Part shown: piece by piece, positions 1 through 12,350 of the stretch
How positions within the stretch are numbered: the stretch's first letter is position 1
Layout: the number at the start of each line of letters is the position of its first letter
Assembly (NCBI RefSeq): GCF_019578655.1
Contig: NC_063265.1
Span: forward strand, 62,001 to 126,000
Direction of reading: 5' to 3'
DNA from: Ricinus communis
Taxonomy: Eukaryota > Streptophyta > Magnoliopsida > Malpighiales > Euphorbiaceae
DNA: 64,000 nucleotides
Program-made: the position numbers and the translations under genes
Notes under the pieces: generated by a model
The model's input: only the letters and a program-made list of their open reading frames with translations
The model's database searches: none
What the model was told of the DNA's origin: nothing

Positions 1-3
1 AGT

Positions 4-31
4 TATATATATATATATATATATATATATT
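4..31. repeat. (TA)n microsatellite
   Basis: An uninterrupted run of alternating T and A at the window edge. It abuts the Athila-like fragment that follows and probably marks its broken left end. Confidence 0.9.
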
Positions 32-34
32 GCT

Positions 35-1950
35 ATTCAATGGGAAGTTTGAGTTGGGGTGTTACAATTTGCTTGGAAGAAGGATGGATGGTCGCCAATC
101 CCCAACGTTTGCTTTTCACCATGAGTCCAGCTAAGAAGACTCATCACATCAAAAAGAAGCGCTTTTGGGAGGCACCCCAAATTTTATCTTTAATCTTTAA
201 TATTTTAACCTTTTGTTTTGAAACATTTTATTAGTTTTAGTTTTCATATTTTCAGTTTCGATTTTATTTTTTTAATAAGATTATTATTTTCAGATTCTAC
301 CGAGGAGGCACTGAATTTCCACAACATCAGCCTCGATGGATGATCAGGGCAGTCCCCTAGATCTTTTTATTTTTCTGCATTTATTTACTTTATTTTTCAT
401 ACATGTCATGCACTTGGATTGTATTGCCTTTGTTCTCTTAGTTGAGCATTCCATGCGGGGTATCCATAACATTTTACATTGAGGACAGTGTGTTCTTCAA
501 GTGTGGGGTGCTTATGGGTAAACCTTAATCTCTCATATGGATTTTTAATATATCTGAAATTGCTATGGCTAGGTGTTGTATATTTTTAGGGGATGTTAGG
601 ACACTGTGTTTTTATGCACTTGAGTATGCTATTTTTGAGCTAATTGATGACTTGATTTATAGAATTGTAGTTACTTTTCTTTGTTGTTCATTGTCCTTAG
701 AAAATAATTTATGGTGTTTTACACATCAACCCTGCCGGGTTAAACCGATGTTATTTAATTATTTTTTCGAATTGTCGAATTTTAACTTAGAACGTTGATA
801 ATATCATATGCATGTATTTCTTAAGTAATGATTCAATTAATGATGTTGCGAACCAAATGCACCTAATACCACACCTGAAAGTGAGATTTTGAGCCAGTTG
901 AGCATTCATTATACTTATGCTCTTTATATTTCTTGTTTGATTGTGCATTGTACTTAACTTTGCTTCTAGAACTTGCTTTGTAATGCGTGTTGAAGTTAAA
1001 TGAATATTGTGAATACCATGAGATGATTTGGGCGATTTAGGATTTACCACATTTGACCAAAAGCCTATCACCTTATGTTTCCATTAGTTAGCCAGTTTTT
1101 GAGCCTTAATCTTTTCTTCATAATCTACACCTATACACTTCAATTATACCATTCTTTACATTTATCTTTCCTTTACCCTTATGCTGGAATTTTTTTCTGT
1201 GATTTATTCAACTTTATGTGGGATTAAAATGCTAGTTGCTATGTTGGTAAATTCACTAAATCTTTTTGATATTTTAAATGCTCCCTTTGATCCAATTTGT
1301 ATTTGTTATTCTTTATGTTTATTCGAGTTGTATGCAGCGATTGCTAATAAGCTGCTAGTTCATTATTATTCAAAAAAAAAACAAAAAAAAAAGAGAAAAA
1401 AGAAAGAAGAAGAAGAAAAAAAAAGAATATATAATAAACAAATCTCTTCAATTATTTATCTTTTTATTGGATTTAGAGCATTTGCGAGCGTTATTCTATA
1501 AAGTAGGGATTTTAGTGAATGATTCTTTTTGTGATCTTAGGCATTTAATCCTTTGAGCATATACTATTGTTTATCGCACGAATTCCAGCACTTTCACACT
1601 CCTATCCAAATCTCCGTACCTTTACTTTAGCCCCATTTCAACCTTGGTAAAGACCCTTTGATTTTGGTATTTACTTATTCACAGTAGCGAAGATATGATT
1701 TATGAGCAAGCTTATGGTGAGCGGGTCTTGTGCATTTGCTTTGAGGGATTTGTTATTCACCTAATATACACTTTGAGCGACTTGAGTGATCCCTGTGAGG
1801 CATTGATTCATGATGTTTGTGTTGAGTTGTCATTTAAGTTACTCATGCATTAATATTATTTCCATTCTTTGTTAATGATTTGTAATTTGATTTATGATTG
1901 AGTATCCTTTGAGATGTGTTGAATACTCTCTGTTGTGGACTAGGGACATA
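35..1950 (+). mobile_element. Athila/Tat-like retrotransposon, 3' internal fragment
   Basis: The open stretch at 40-234 is a diverged copy, in the other orientation, of the stretch at 35814-36041 in element BC; both end in the same peptide (FNILTFCFETFY). After it comes a long non-coding run containing a GAGGACAGTGTG motif followed by AAGTGTGGGG, a combination also found between the coding part and the 3' LTR in BC. The rest, to about 1950, resembles the BC 3' spacer only loosely. No LTR is attached on either side, so this is a fragment truncated at both ends. The right boundary is approximate. No part of it looks translatable into a functional protein. Confidence 0.6.
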
Positions 1951-2430
1951 AACTTTATATTTTAATGTTATAAAAATAATTAGAAAATTATTAATAGATA
2001 AATAATAATTAATAGTATTATATAATTTTTTATTATATTTAGCTACCATTTTATTGCAATAAGTATTTAGTAATATCATTTTATTTGATTTATATTTAAT
2101 ATTATAATATATTAATATCATCATTTTATTTGATTAGTATTTAATATCATAATAAATTCTTATATGTGTCACATTAGAAGTCTTATGTATTTCCTTTATT
2201 GTCATTATATGACGTGATTTTATAAAATATTACAAAGTGGAGTCTCATAGGAAATCTTGGCCTACTTTATATATATTGTATAATTATTTTATTTTTTTAT
2301 ATTTAATTTTTTTATATTATATATATAATTTAATATATATTAATATTAGTATAAAATATAAATTTTACTTTTATCTTTATGATATTCCTATTTACATCTA
2401 ATTAGTCATTTAAGAATATTACATAATATA
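1951..2430. other. AT-rich spacer, no gene seen
   Basis: Very AT-rich sequence between the Athila-like fragment and the Tekay-like LTR. No credible open frame. The part at 2160-2290 weakly resembles 6455-6600 on the far side of the LTR (see findings). Confidence 0.6.
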
Positions 2431-3139
2431 TGTAACACCCGGAATTTTTTTATATATTTAATAATGAGTTTTTATTTAAGTTAATTTTAGCTTTATTTTT
2501 ATTCGGTTTAATTGGAATGATTTAAATACAAATTTTGAATGTTCATGTTAGATAAATAAATGAGTTATTTTTCATATCCAATTAGTTTGATTTTTAAGGA
2601 GTAATTAAGTAAAATATTTGAGAAATGATTATATTTTGGTTATTCAAATTTTTTTCCAAATGCATATTTATATAAGTAAAATTATATATTGAAAAATTTT
2701 GGAAGAAATTATAAAGGATGTTTTTATAAAAGAATTTTGGGAGAATTGGTATTATAATTGATTAGTAGTATTAAATTTTGAGTTGGAAATTGATTATTTA
2801 ATTTAATTGTGTGTAGGATTTAATTGGAGGATTATTTTGGAATAAGGATTAAAAGTATAATTTTATTTTTGTGAGGGTTTTAATGGAAATTTGTGAGCTT
2901 GGTATTTTTGTAAATAAATATGTCGGTCAAGGGTATTTTTGTAATTGTGTATTTTCAATAATTCGGTTTTGGCCCAAATTAAATAGTTAAGGGCTTAATT
3001 GAAAGGCTAAAAAGAAGTTTGGGGGTCAAATTGGAATTCTGCGGGATGAAATTGTAAGTAATTAAGAAAGTTGAGGGACCAAGTTGTAATAAGGAAAAGT
3101 TCGGGGGCTTAATGTCGATATTGAAAGAAATGGAATCGG

Positions 3140-3600
3140 GGAGAGAGAAGGTAGAGAGAGAGAGAGAGAGGGGCTGCAGGCGAGCTCCGGGCCAGTAGCA
3201 TGAGGCGGGAATCGCCGTGTGGCGGCCGGCCGATCTTAGTGGCGATCGGCTCCCTTGGAGAGCTTCCTTTTGGCGGTTTTGGTGGCGGAGGAGAGTTCCA
3301 GTAGTGGAGGCGGTAGGGTTTTGGGCTTCCGTGAGCTCCGTGGGAGGATGGATGATCGGAGGGCGTATCCCGACTTTCCTCTGCTCAAGCTTCACGATGG
3401 CACCGGTTTGGTGGCGATCGGGCTTCGTTTGCGAATCGACGGTCGAGATCGTCCGCAAATCTCTCCAGATGATCGGGTGTCAGATCGGAAAATCAGAAGC
3501 GGGGATCGTCGTCGGTAGCGTCGTTGTAGTCGATGGTGTGTCCGGATCGTTGATCGGACTCCCGTGGGAAGCGAGTCGACCGGCGTCTCGGTAATTTTCT
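3140..3600 (+). other. GC-rich block inside the Tekay-like LTR
   Basis: A sharply GC-rich stretch in an otherwise AT-rich LTR, opening with an AG microsatellite at about 3152-3170. Related blocks lie at 57713-58160 and 59848-60298. Several overlapping open frames run through it. Part of one frame (TVEIVRKSLQMIGC) is also readable at 57731-58159, but start, end and indels differ between copies, so I do not call a gene. It may be the transcribed leader of the LTR or captured host sequence. Confidence 0.5.
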
Positions 3601-4428
3601 CTGGCCGTTGATCTTAGAAATCCTTGATTTTAAATTTGTGTCTATTGGATTATATTGAGTATTTGATAATTTTTATGAGTCAAAAATATTTCTCTGTCAG
3701 TTGGCCTGCCATAGTCGTATTTTGTCTTTGTGTGGCGAGTCGGAAATAGTGAAGTTTGGGGACCCGACTCCGTTGTTTAAATTGTTGGATATTTGGAGTG
3801 TTTTTCCGGCAGTCCTGGACCCGTTTTCACGGGGTAATGTTCGTGTTGTAGGGGAGGTTAAATTTCGGTTTAGAATTCTCCGAGTCGAGATTCTTAGACA
3901 GTCGGTCTTAGGAGTCTAGACCTAGGATTAATGATCGATTGTTTCAGTTTTGATAAATTATTTTCCGTGATTAGATGATCACGCTCGCTCCAACCGAGGC
4001 ACCGGAGCGAGCTAGGAGGTCGCCCAATCCTATGAGTTAAAGTCATTTAATCTTTCTTGTTGTTGCTAGTCCGATTTTAATATGCTATTTAGAATTTGTG
4101 CTTAATATGATTATTAGTATCGCAAAATAAATGATTTCACTTGATTATTAATATTTGAAATAATATAAATATTATTATTAGTATGTTATAATAAGATAAA
4201 CGTTATTATTTTTCCCCTCACAAATTGCACGTTGTTTTACATTAAATCTTTAATCTTTATTTCGATATGTGTTGGTTGAGTTCATCAGATAATGATATTT
4301 ATTATATGTGATGATTGTGTCTTGGAAAACATGGCTTGTAGAACATGCCGCCTGATGGGTTACATCAGGACCGCGTGCGTACCGGTAATGATCATGGACA
4401 TGTAATAAGATTTTCATGGGTTTGCCTT

Positions 4429-4725
4429 GGTCGAGCATGGCTCTCTGGGCTGATTTGTGTAAATTCGTCGGAGGTAAGGTCCCTGGTCGAGCATTGCTCT
4501 CGTGTATTTGGATACTTAAGTGACCGGTGGAGGTAAGGTCCCTGGTCGAGCATTGCTCTCGGGGCGCCAGTCTTATTGGATTAAGAGAGCCGAATGGCTA
4601 CTAGATTTCTTATTTGGATATTTAAGTGACCAGACTGGAGGTAAGGTCCCTGGTCGAGCATTGCTCTCGGGGCACCAGTCTTATTAGATTAAGAGAGCCG
4701 AATGCCCACTAGATTTTGGGGTTTA
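4429..4725 (+). repeat. Subterminal repeat cluster in the Tekay-like LTR
   Basis: The unit GAGGTAAGGTCCCTGGTCGA followed by GCATTGCTCTC occurs at about 4471, 4531 and 4637, with a related GGTCGAGCATGGCTCT at about 4427. Between units lie AAGAGAGCCGAATGGCTACT segments. The spacing is irregular (about 60 and 105). Homologous clusters occur at 58996-59220 and 61165-61390, and in reverse at 42935-43080 and 50300-50440 in element G. Confidence 0.8.
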
Positions 4726-5357
4726 GGGTTCTACCGAGCCACTCGTCCTGTAAAAGTAAAAATATATTTTTATTTATTCATTTATTTATTTATTATGGTA
4801 TGATTATAATATGGATTGTATTTACATGCATGGTTGATATTTTGATTCGAATGATTAATATTTTATGTGAAGGAAATAGTAGGGTATGATTATAGTATGG
4901 TTTGATATACTGATTTGAATAATCTATGTTTTCCGAGGAAGAAGCAATAGTCCCTAGATTATTTGATTTTAACTCACTCTAGAGTCTCCACTTATATTTT
5001 TTTTTTCGGATTCGTGACGTTAGTTCTCCCGCGACTCTTATTCAAGAATCACCTTCATCATCGGGTGATGTATTTGATTTGGTATGTAAATTGGTAAATC
5101 TTAGATTCTCCATGAGTAGTAATAGTAGATGTATCGGTTGTAAATTTTCCGAGCTTCCCGGGTCTCGCCTAGTTTTTCCGGTAGACCAAGTAATTTTGTA
5201 AAGTGTAACTATTAAGATAAATTGTGGCTTTAATAATATTAATTTGAGATGAGATTTGTTTAAATCCGGTGAGTGTCGGGCTTACTACGGGTTTCGGTGG
5301 CCTTAAGCCTACCCATTCCCTAGTCACACGGGCCCACGGGTAGGGTCGTGACAAAGT

Positions 5358-5370
5358 TGGTATCGAGCTT
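5358..5370 (+). other. Primer-binding site, initiator-Met tRNA type
   Basis: TGGTATCGAGCTT lies four bases after the LTR end. The usual plant site complementary to the initiator Met tRNA 3' end is TGGTATCAGAGCC; this copy lacks one base. Element G has the closer TGGTATTAGAGCC at 49688-49700 on the minus strand. It fixes the orientation (+) and the LTR end. Confidence 0.75.
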
Positions 5371-6440
5371 AGGTTTAGATTTCCTTCGACCTAAGTTAAG
5401 ATTTTTCTGCGGAGTTAGGATCATGTCACATCTTGTTGTTTTCATTGACTCAGGTGTCTCGGCCTTCATTGTTAGAGAGTCAGTCTTTCCTTTCTTGTAA
5501 GCTTGTCCTTGGTATGCGAGAATGGCTGTGATGGGAAGATCCGAAGCGCGATAGACTCGTGCTGTTTCTTCAAGTGATTAGTGCAGTCCGCCTTTAGAAG
5601 CTTTGATTGTGGTTTCGATGGTGGGCACCGCAGTCAGTTTTATTGTAGAGCGTGGTTGCAGTCGTGTCATGGACTGCCTCGTCATCGCATCAGGCATCGT
5701 CTTTTTGAGTAGCGCCGAAGGTAGTGCCTGGGAAGTCGAGCGGATGTCGGCTGTTATGGTTGAGTTGGTGATTGTAAGAAGCTTAAGAAAGGTGGCAGGA
5801 GTATTTTCGGATGCTCAGTATCCAGAGAAACTTAAGCGAACATTATTTATTTTTCTAAGTAGAACAAGTGTTTTAAAATACAATGTTGCGCCCAGTCCTG
5901 TAAGAATGCATTATGGCATTTCACTGTTAGGCATGTATAAATTCATTTTAGGACATGCATCATACATTGTGCATTGCAACCCTTGGTGATAGGGGCATCA
6001 TCACCCTGGCGCGCGATATTGTAAAATTTTATATAAAGAAATGGCTAAAGGTTTTACGATTTTATAAAAGTATTTTTCCAAGATAATAAAGCTTTTATTA
6101 GTGATGATTATAAAGTAAATAAATAAGTAAATTTTTCAAAGTAAATAGTGTTAGCTTGAGAATTCTCTGGATGACGAGTTGAGTTGTTGAGAGAGTGAGT
6201 ATGTGGAGTTGTAGGCCCCATGTTAGATTATAAGGGAGGCTTTTGGATTTCAGTCAAGGAGGAATCTTGTGTCAGGATGGCATGGGTTGTGTCGGTTGAT
6301 GCGATCAGATGGATGTTATGTCGAGGATGATGTGATGTAGATGTTAAGGATTTTTCTGTACGTGCAAGGGGCACGTCATCAGGAAGGAAATTTGGTGAGT
6401 GATTAATTTCCACCATATTTATTATTAGCATTTAAGATCA
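5371..6440 (+). mobile_element. Tekay-like element, truncated interior
   Basis: The first bases after the primer site (GGTTTAGATTTCCTTCGACC) match the corresponding interior of element G read from 49690 downward. Beyond about 5420 I recognise no gag or polymerase motif. The open frame at 5603-5989 has no family resemblance. The segment therefore looks like a non-autonomous or heavily rearranged interior. No 3' LTR follows; the sequence merges into AT-rich spacer near 6440. Confidence 0.45.
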
Positions 6441-9400
6441 CATTTTATTTTTTTTATAGATATTATAATTAACACTTCTATAAAATGTCATGTATCATTT
6501 TCTCATTAAAAATAATATGACATAACTTTATAAGATTTTGCCACGTGGAATTTCATGAGAAAACTTGGCATTCTTTGTATGTATTATAGATTTTAAATAA
6601 ATTTAGAGTTAACTAAGAGCATTTATTTCAGGTTTTCTATCGTAATTACTCTAAAAAAGCCAATAAAATCTTCATTATATCTCTTTTTATTCAAGTCTCA
6701 AGATAAAGCTTGATTCTTAGGTAGTTGAGTGATTAATTCTTGTAAAGCTCAAATTGTAAGTTTAGGTGAGTGGGTAGAGAGTTTATTGATCTTGTAGCTA
6801 AGATTAAATATATTAAGTTATGAATTTGAGTGTGAGCTAAAATAGAAAAGAAAAATACTCGGATATGAGTTTTGTATGAGCTGATAAAAACACCAATGTT
6901 TAATCTACATCTAAACTAGATAGCTAATGGAATCAAAATCTTAATATTAATTGAGGAGAGGATGTAGGCTAGAAAAATTGAACTCCTATAAATCAAGTAT
7001 TCAATTTTTTCTTTCTCTCTGAAAATATTTTCTTTCACCATATCTTCTTTATTTGTTAGAGATTTTTTAAAAAAAATTCCTATTTCCTCTTTAAAGGACC
7101 AAGTCACCTCCCCTCTTATATGATTGTGCCCTTTCAATTAATTATATAGGTTTATGAATTTTTATATTTTCAAATAATTTAAATATTAGTTTTTAATATC
7201 TAAGCTAAAAATTTAAGTTTGGTAAATAGATTAGCATATGATCATCGACCTCCTATTTAAACTACATGTGATTGATGATCTATTAATTTTTATCTTCTAA
7301 TGCAATCTTGGTTTAATACATTTTACTTGAAAAAGTTAATTTCAACCTTAAAATATTTTATAATATTCTTATATTTTTAACTATAAGAATTTATTTTTTA
7401 GACATATATAGTATCATATTAAAATATCTATAATCGAACGTCTATTTCTAAACGTACTAGATACTTCTGATATTCATGTTTGAGATATAAAGAAATATTT
7501 AACATATATATGTATTAGTTATTGAATTTATATTAGAAATTATAATGATTTAAATAAAATTTGACTAATATAGTATTATCTTTTATTGTATAAGTTATAG
7601 TAATTTTAGACACCCGATATGAACATTAAATTAATTCATAAAAAGAACGTATATAGTACGCATGCTAAAGCAAATATTTAATCAAATTTCGCAGAAAGTT
7701 CGAGCATTGGATAAGTTCGCTCATTAAAAATAATTCCTTGTTGCCAAAATAAAGTATAAGTAGATCTTGTAGAATATAGAAAAGCTAGTATCAAAATAGA
7801 AGTTCATGACCTCAAACTAGTATCTCGAGGGTTTTCCTCTACCCTAAAGATAAGCATTAAAAAAGAAACAAAAAAGATGGAACACATTACACTTGTGTGG
7901 GACAAAAACATCAAACTGAAGTTTCAAACATAATAACTATGCAGGATTAATTGTCTTAAAGAAGGGACGACGAGTGAAGTAATTATGAAGTTAGTGGAGG
8001 TGATGTAGAAGACGAAAGTCCTTCTACTTCTCTCGGCTAGGGATGATTGAGAACGCCAGAAAGAGGAAGTGATTATGGAGGAATGAGATTTTTAGCAATG
8101 ATAATGCCTATAAATTAAGATGGGTCTAAAAAGGGATAGAACTCCTCTTAAATTATAATGATGTTCACTTTATTAAAGAAAAGGTTATGAAACAAGAACA
8201 ACGAATGTAATGGGAGTGATAATAAAGGAATGGAGACACATGAGGCATAGTTGAAAAAGAAGTCCTAAGTTTGGATCATTTCTTACTTACATATTCACTA
8301 TATAACATCGTCTGTATATGCCATAAAGAGAATCTATAACGTATATTATATTCATAAAATTATACTAAAAAACTTTTGAAAAGACCAACTCACGAATTTA
8401 ATAGTTTAGTGGTAAATAATTTGAATATTTAATTATGAATTATTATATTTTTGCTGAATTTAAAATATTAACCACCAAGTAATAATCTTAGCAAGTGAGT
8501 GTAGTATTTAGTTATGAGTTTTTTTTAAAAAAGAAAATTTATAGGTAAAATGTAAATATTCTTGCTACATTAATTAATTTGTTACAGATTTATTATATCA
8601 TAAATTTAAAATATAATAATTAGTATTCATATATCATAGGTAATTAAATCAATTATATATTACCACTGTAAAATTTTGTAACCAAATGTTTTTACCTTAT
8701 AGCTATAATGAAATAGGTTTTATACCAAAATATATTTATATTTAGCATGGAAATGACTATGTGGCTAACTTTTTGTTATGTCATGTTTGTTTATGATTAC
8801 AATATTACTACCTTTTGATATAATAATCTTTTTGAATAACCATTTGTGCTAATTAGTGCAAACTTTTCAAAGTTGATTTTCTATATCTTTTTAATATTTT
8901 AATTTTTCAATTGCATGACTATTGTTTTGAAAAATAATGTACAATAAGAGGGAAGAGTAATTAATTTAAAATTTTTTACCTTGTATATTAAATTTTTTAA
9001 TATTCTCTCCATCTTGAAAATATAATTTATTTTGAATTTAGAAGCGGATTAAGAAATATAAGTATTAGAAAAGAAAAGAAATAGACCAATATGAAAAAAA
9101 GAAAAAAAACAATCTTTTTAGAATAAATGGAATAGCTTCCTAAGCAAATTATTCCATTATGCATCTAAGTGATGTAATTGTTACATTTAAATTATAATTT
9201 TAAATGAAGAAAGAAATATATTTTAAAATTCAAATTTCATAAAATTTAAAATTTTCATCAATGGTTTTGGCAATATAAATTGCATTACATATAAAACAAA
9301 TCTTGGAAGTGAAAAATCTTTTTATCTCATTTATTTAATTAATTAATTAATTAATATGAAGTTCAAACTCTTCAATTAGGAAAGCTCATTTCATTTACCC

Positions 9401-10682
9401 AATTCAGCCTATTTTATTTATTTAATCATCACATATCCAACTCACTCATAATTTATTTCAAAAGCCCAAACCATTTAATTAGTGGCTCACTTTATTTATT
9501 CAATTATTCAATTAGTCACATTATAATTCAAAACTTACTATAGGAAACTAAAATTTATGTATTGTTTACCTATAATAATATATGAATCCTCTACTTATAT
9601 GGTATATTCTGGAATTAACTAAAACATAATTAGGAAACAAGAAGATTAAAAATATGTATATATACATTTTCCATAATGTGTACTTGACTCATGAACAATT
9701 AGTTAAGTTGTTAGGTGTATCTAACTATTTCTAACTTTCTGAAGAGCTTTTGGTTGGGGATCCATTCAAGCCTCACAATTTAATTTGTGTGAATAATATT
9801 ATCTCTATATCACAAGCCACCTAACTTTGATTGATGACACACACAGACAATGACTTCAGATTATAAATGCCTCAATCTATAGTTGAAACTATCACAATTT
9901 TATAATATGTTTTACATCCTAAATGTGTTTTACTATAAAATTCTTTTAATGGAAACATGTCTAATTAAAACAAAATAGTTAAGATGAATTATTGTAAAGT
10001 AAATATAAAAAGAAAAAAATCATAATTTTTAACATTTTTTGTAAATTTAACATGATTTTTTAATTTTAATAATTACAGTCTCATTTTACTATATTTTACA
10101 ATTAAATAAGTAGTTCTTCCTGTGTTATGAGCTGCATTCATTTAACTTATTTTTTAACTAAAAAATTGTTAAATGAATTATTTTTATATGTAGTAGTTAG
10201 TAAATATGCAAATATGTAAATTTAATTCTCTCCTTGAATATCTCCAAATTAACCCACACATAAATTTAAGGCTTAAATGCATTTTAAATCACGTTTTTGT
10301 CCGTTTTTATAACTTTAACAAATTCTTTCAATTTTGACAATTTCTATCATAAACTTTAAATAACTTGTAAATCGAAGCATAAATACAAACTCCATTTAAA
10401 ATTAAATGACGTGACAAACAGGCTTGTTAAAATTATCCAACTAAATTTAAAAGTATTATCATGTAAGAAACCCCTTTCCCATTATCAAAGCGCCTCGTTT
10501 TGGTCATGCAACTTATTATTAAAATTCTCACTTCCTTTTTACAGGGGGAAGCTCTAAACTCCTTAAATTTTCTTCATCTTTCATTCAAATCAATACCGAG
10601 AAAATGTCTGATAGCTCGCAAAATTCAAATACCACATGAGCATTATGTTCAAGTGCAATTCTTATAAAGTATTATTATCTCT
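6441..10682. other. AT-rich spacer, no gene seen
   Basis: About 4.2 kb of AT-rich DNA. The few open frames (for example 6916-7137 minus) are low-complexity and have no recognisable domain. At 10270-10440 a segment starting GGCTTAAATGCATTTTAAAT resembles one arm of a foldback element, but I found no inverted partner. I see no RNA gene. Confidence 0.5.
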
Positions 10683-11797
10683 TGATGCATCAAGAATGGG
10701 GGTTGAATTGGTATATGGAAAGTTAAAGGAAAATGAAAAAAAATATAGTCAAAAGACTAGATAGATGAGAAGAAAAATCAACACAAAGATTAATAGTAGT
10801 TCGGGTATTAATCAACCCTACATTCACTTTCCAACCTACAATTAGATATCTCACTATCGATGATCCTTTTGCAAGTGCAAGATCAAATCTAAGTGTTTCC
10901 AAGCTCACATTCAAACTTTCTCCTAGGAGTTTTTCCAAATTCACCCTCAAACTCACCAAACCTATAAGAGATTTTCTTCCTAGGCTAACTCTCAAACCCT
11001 TATCCAAGTGTTTAAGGCTAACACTCAAATATTTACAAGTGTTTTATAGCTCATATTTAAACCTACACAAAGAGAATTCAATGTAGAAAGATGAGAGATC
11101 ACTTTGCAAGAGTTTGGGTACTTAGAGAATTGAACAATTATTGTCTAAGTCTTTAACTGGCGTATTTATATACATACCAACCTCTTAGAGATGTTACAAA
11201 TAGCCCAGACTTTATTAAATGCAAAGTAAATATGATTTGGTAAAAGTAACTTTCTGCTAGAGAAGCGCCCTCGAGCTTTTTGAATATAGCCATTGGAGAT
11301 CCAACGGCTCTTGACACACGGCGCTGCTTTATCGGCTGACGACACAACGGTTACTGACTTAGCATTTAATGCGAATGCCACCCCTGCATTGGAGAAGCGC
11401 CCTCACATTTCCTTAAAGCACACTTAGAAGCATGATTGTGCTTGAGCTCACATTACTCTCTGCCATACTATGTCTTTCTCTCCAATAGGAGGCGCTTTCA
11501 CACTCCAAAAGTACCCTCGCGATTCACAAGGAGAAGACTCTTTGACTGCCAAATGTCAATGCCTGACTGGGAGGCTTCCAGGCAACTTTAAGAATAGCTC
11601 CTCGTGCTTTGAAAGCGTATAGGTGCTTTTGCACCTTCAGCAAAGCTATTTGATTTTCTTTAAGACCTTGTGTCTAATGCTTAAGCCACTTTAACACTAT
11701 ATAATAGACACTCAAAATATGAAATTAGTAAATCTCAATTTGATTGTCAAGATCAAAATCAAGAGTTTTCAAAGTCATGAAAGGACTTAGGCTAACA
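10683..11797 (-). repeat. Copia-type LTR (3' LTR of a minus-strand relic)
   Basis: Read on the minus strand, the segment starts TGTTAGCCTAAG and ends TTGATGCATCA, giving TG...CA termini. Its start is preceded by a purine-rich AAAAAGGAGGAGA (11798-11815), a good polypurine tract. A TATA-like TATATAAATAC (minus) sits at about 11162-11175, as expected inside an LTR. The open frames at 10723-11028 and 11153-11381 lie wholly within the LTR and are not genes. The purine-rich GGGGGAGAG at about 11960 (minus) is typical of the 3' end of SIRE-like copia elements. Confidence 0.6.
11161..11177 (-). promoter_or_regulatory. TATA-like box in copia LTR
   Basis: GTATGTATATAAATACG on the minus strand, placed so that most of the LTR lies upstream as U3 and about 480 bases lie downstream. 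Position and orientation agree with the polypurine tract. Activity is not implied. Confidence 0.4.
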
Positions 11798-11815
11798 ATC
11801 TCCTCCTTTTTAATT
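11798..11815 (-). other. Polypurine tract of minus-strand copia relic
   Basis: Purine-rich AAAAAGGAGGAGA (minus strand) immediately before the LTR start TGTTAGCC. It primes plus-strand synthesis in a working element and here fixes the LTR edge and the strand. Confidence 0.5.
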
Positions 11816-12139
11816 TTGACAATTAAATTGAACAAAAATAAAAAAATTATACTTAGAATATACAAAGTACTCCCCCTTATATAAGTAAAAAAATTTGAAG
11901 TTGATTTTTCCCCCTTAATGTTAAAATTGATCAATTTTCGCACAAATTCATATTCTCTCCCCCTTTATTAAGATCAAAAAGGGTAAAGGAGAGAACAGAT
12001 TAAAGAGCAACCCAATAATATTATTAGTAAAAAAATTTCAATTATACCACTTGTTAAATATAAGCAACAACAATAAAGAAAAAAACACCAATTGTGCTTA
12101 TATCCATTTTCTTCCATTTTATCCACTTCCATTGAGTTG

Positions 12140-12350
12140 GTGAGAAAAGTAAAGTTAATAATTACTTGTCTTTAGCACTTACCATCCAAATGCTAGCTTT
12201 CTTCCTTTGAAGTAGATTGAAAGTTACCTTACAAGAAGATCAAGAGATGTTCTTCTTTGATATCCATAAAAACTTGGGACTATAGTAGTTAGTCTTGGAA
12301 GGGTCCTCTAATTTAAGGTGAGCCTTCCTAATATAACAAAACATATTTAT
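12140..12350 (-). pseudogene. Copia gag/protease junction remnant
   Basis: One minus-strand frame reads YIRKAHLKLEDPSKTNYYSP then KFLWISKKNIS, a stop, and QRKKASIWM. This is the general pattern of copia polyproteins between the gag zinc knuckle (here reduced to the tail of a CxxCxxxGHxxxxC) and the protease (SIWMDSG-like). The actual protease catalytic motif is not present; the frame runs into noncoding DNA leading to the polypurine tract. The element thus lost protease through RNase H by internal deletion. The call rests on a short match and is tentative. Confidence 0.4.

Larger units (their letters stand above)
2431..5353 (+). repeat. Tekay-like Ty3/gypsy LTR, about 2.9 kb
   Basis: Begins TGTAACACCCGG and ends GGGTCGTGACA, i.e. 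TG...CA termini, and is followed directly by an initiator-Met type primer-binding site. The same sequence recurs in the array at 56409-61962. Its last 90 bases match the LTR ends of element G in reverse (TGTCACGAC at 42340 and 49705). It contains a GC-rich block at about 3140-3600 and a cluster of GGTCGAGCATTGCTCT repeats at 4470-4720. Length and primer type fit the Tekay/Del lineage. No target-site duplication can be tested because the partner LTR is missing. Confidence 0.8.

Noticed and set aside
1181..1501. 106-codon open frame (+) with a Lys/Glu-rich run
   Set aside because: The run is an A-rich microsatellite in the Athila 3' spacer; no start context or homologue recognised.
3217..3594. 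Open frames of 72-142 codons in the GC-rich LTR blocks (also 57552-58159 and 59759-60369)
   Set aside because: Overlapping frames on both strands, no domain, and indels between the copies shift the frames; high GC alone explains them.
4471..4720. CRISPR-like array
   Set aside because: Irregular spacing, repeats longer than spacers, and the cluster recurs in each LTR copy; it is a subterminal LTR repeat in a plant genome.
10270..10440. Complete foldback element
   Set aside because: Only one arm-like sequence; no inverted partner found nearby.
10723..11028. 101-codon Leu/Ser-rich minus-strand protein
   Set aside because: Lies entirely in the copia LTR at 10683-11797, downstream of its TATA box; no domain.
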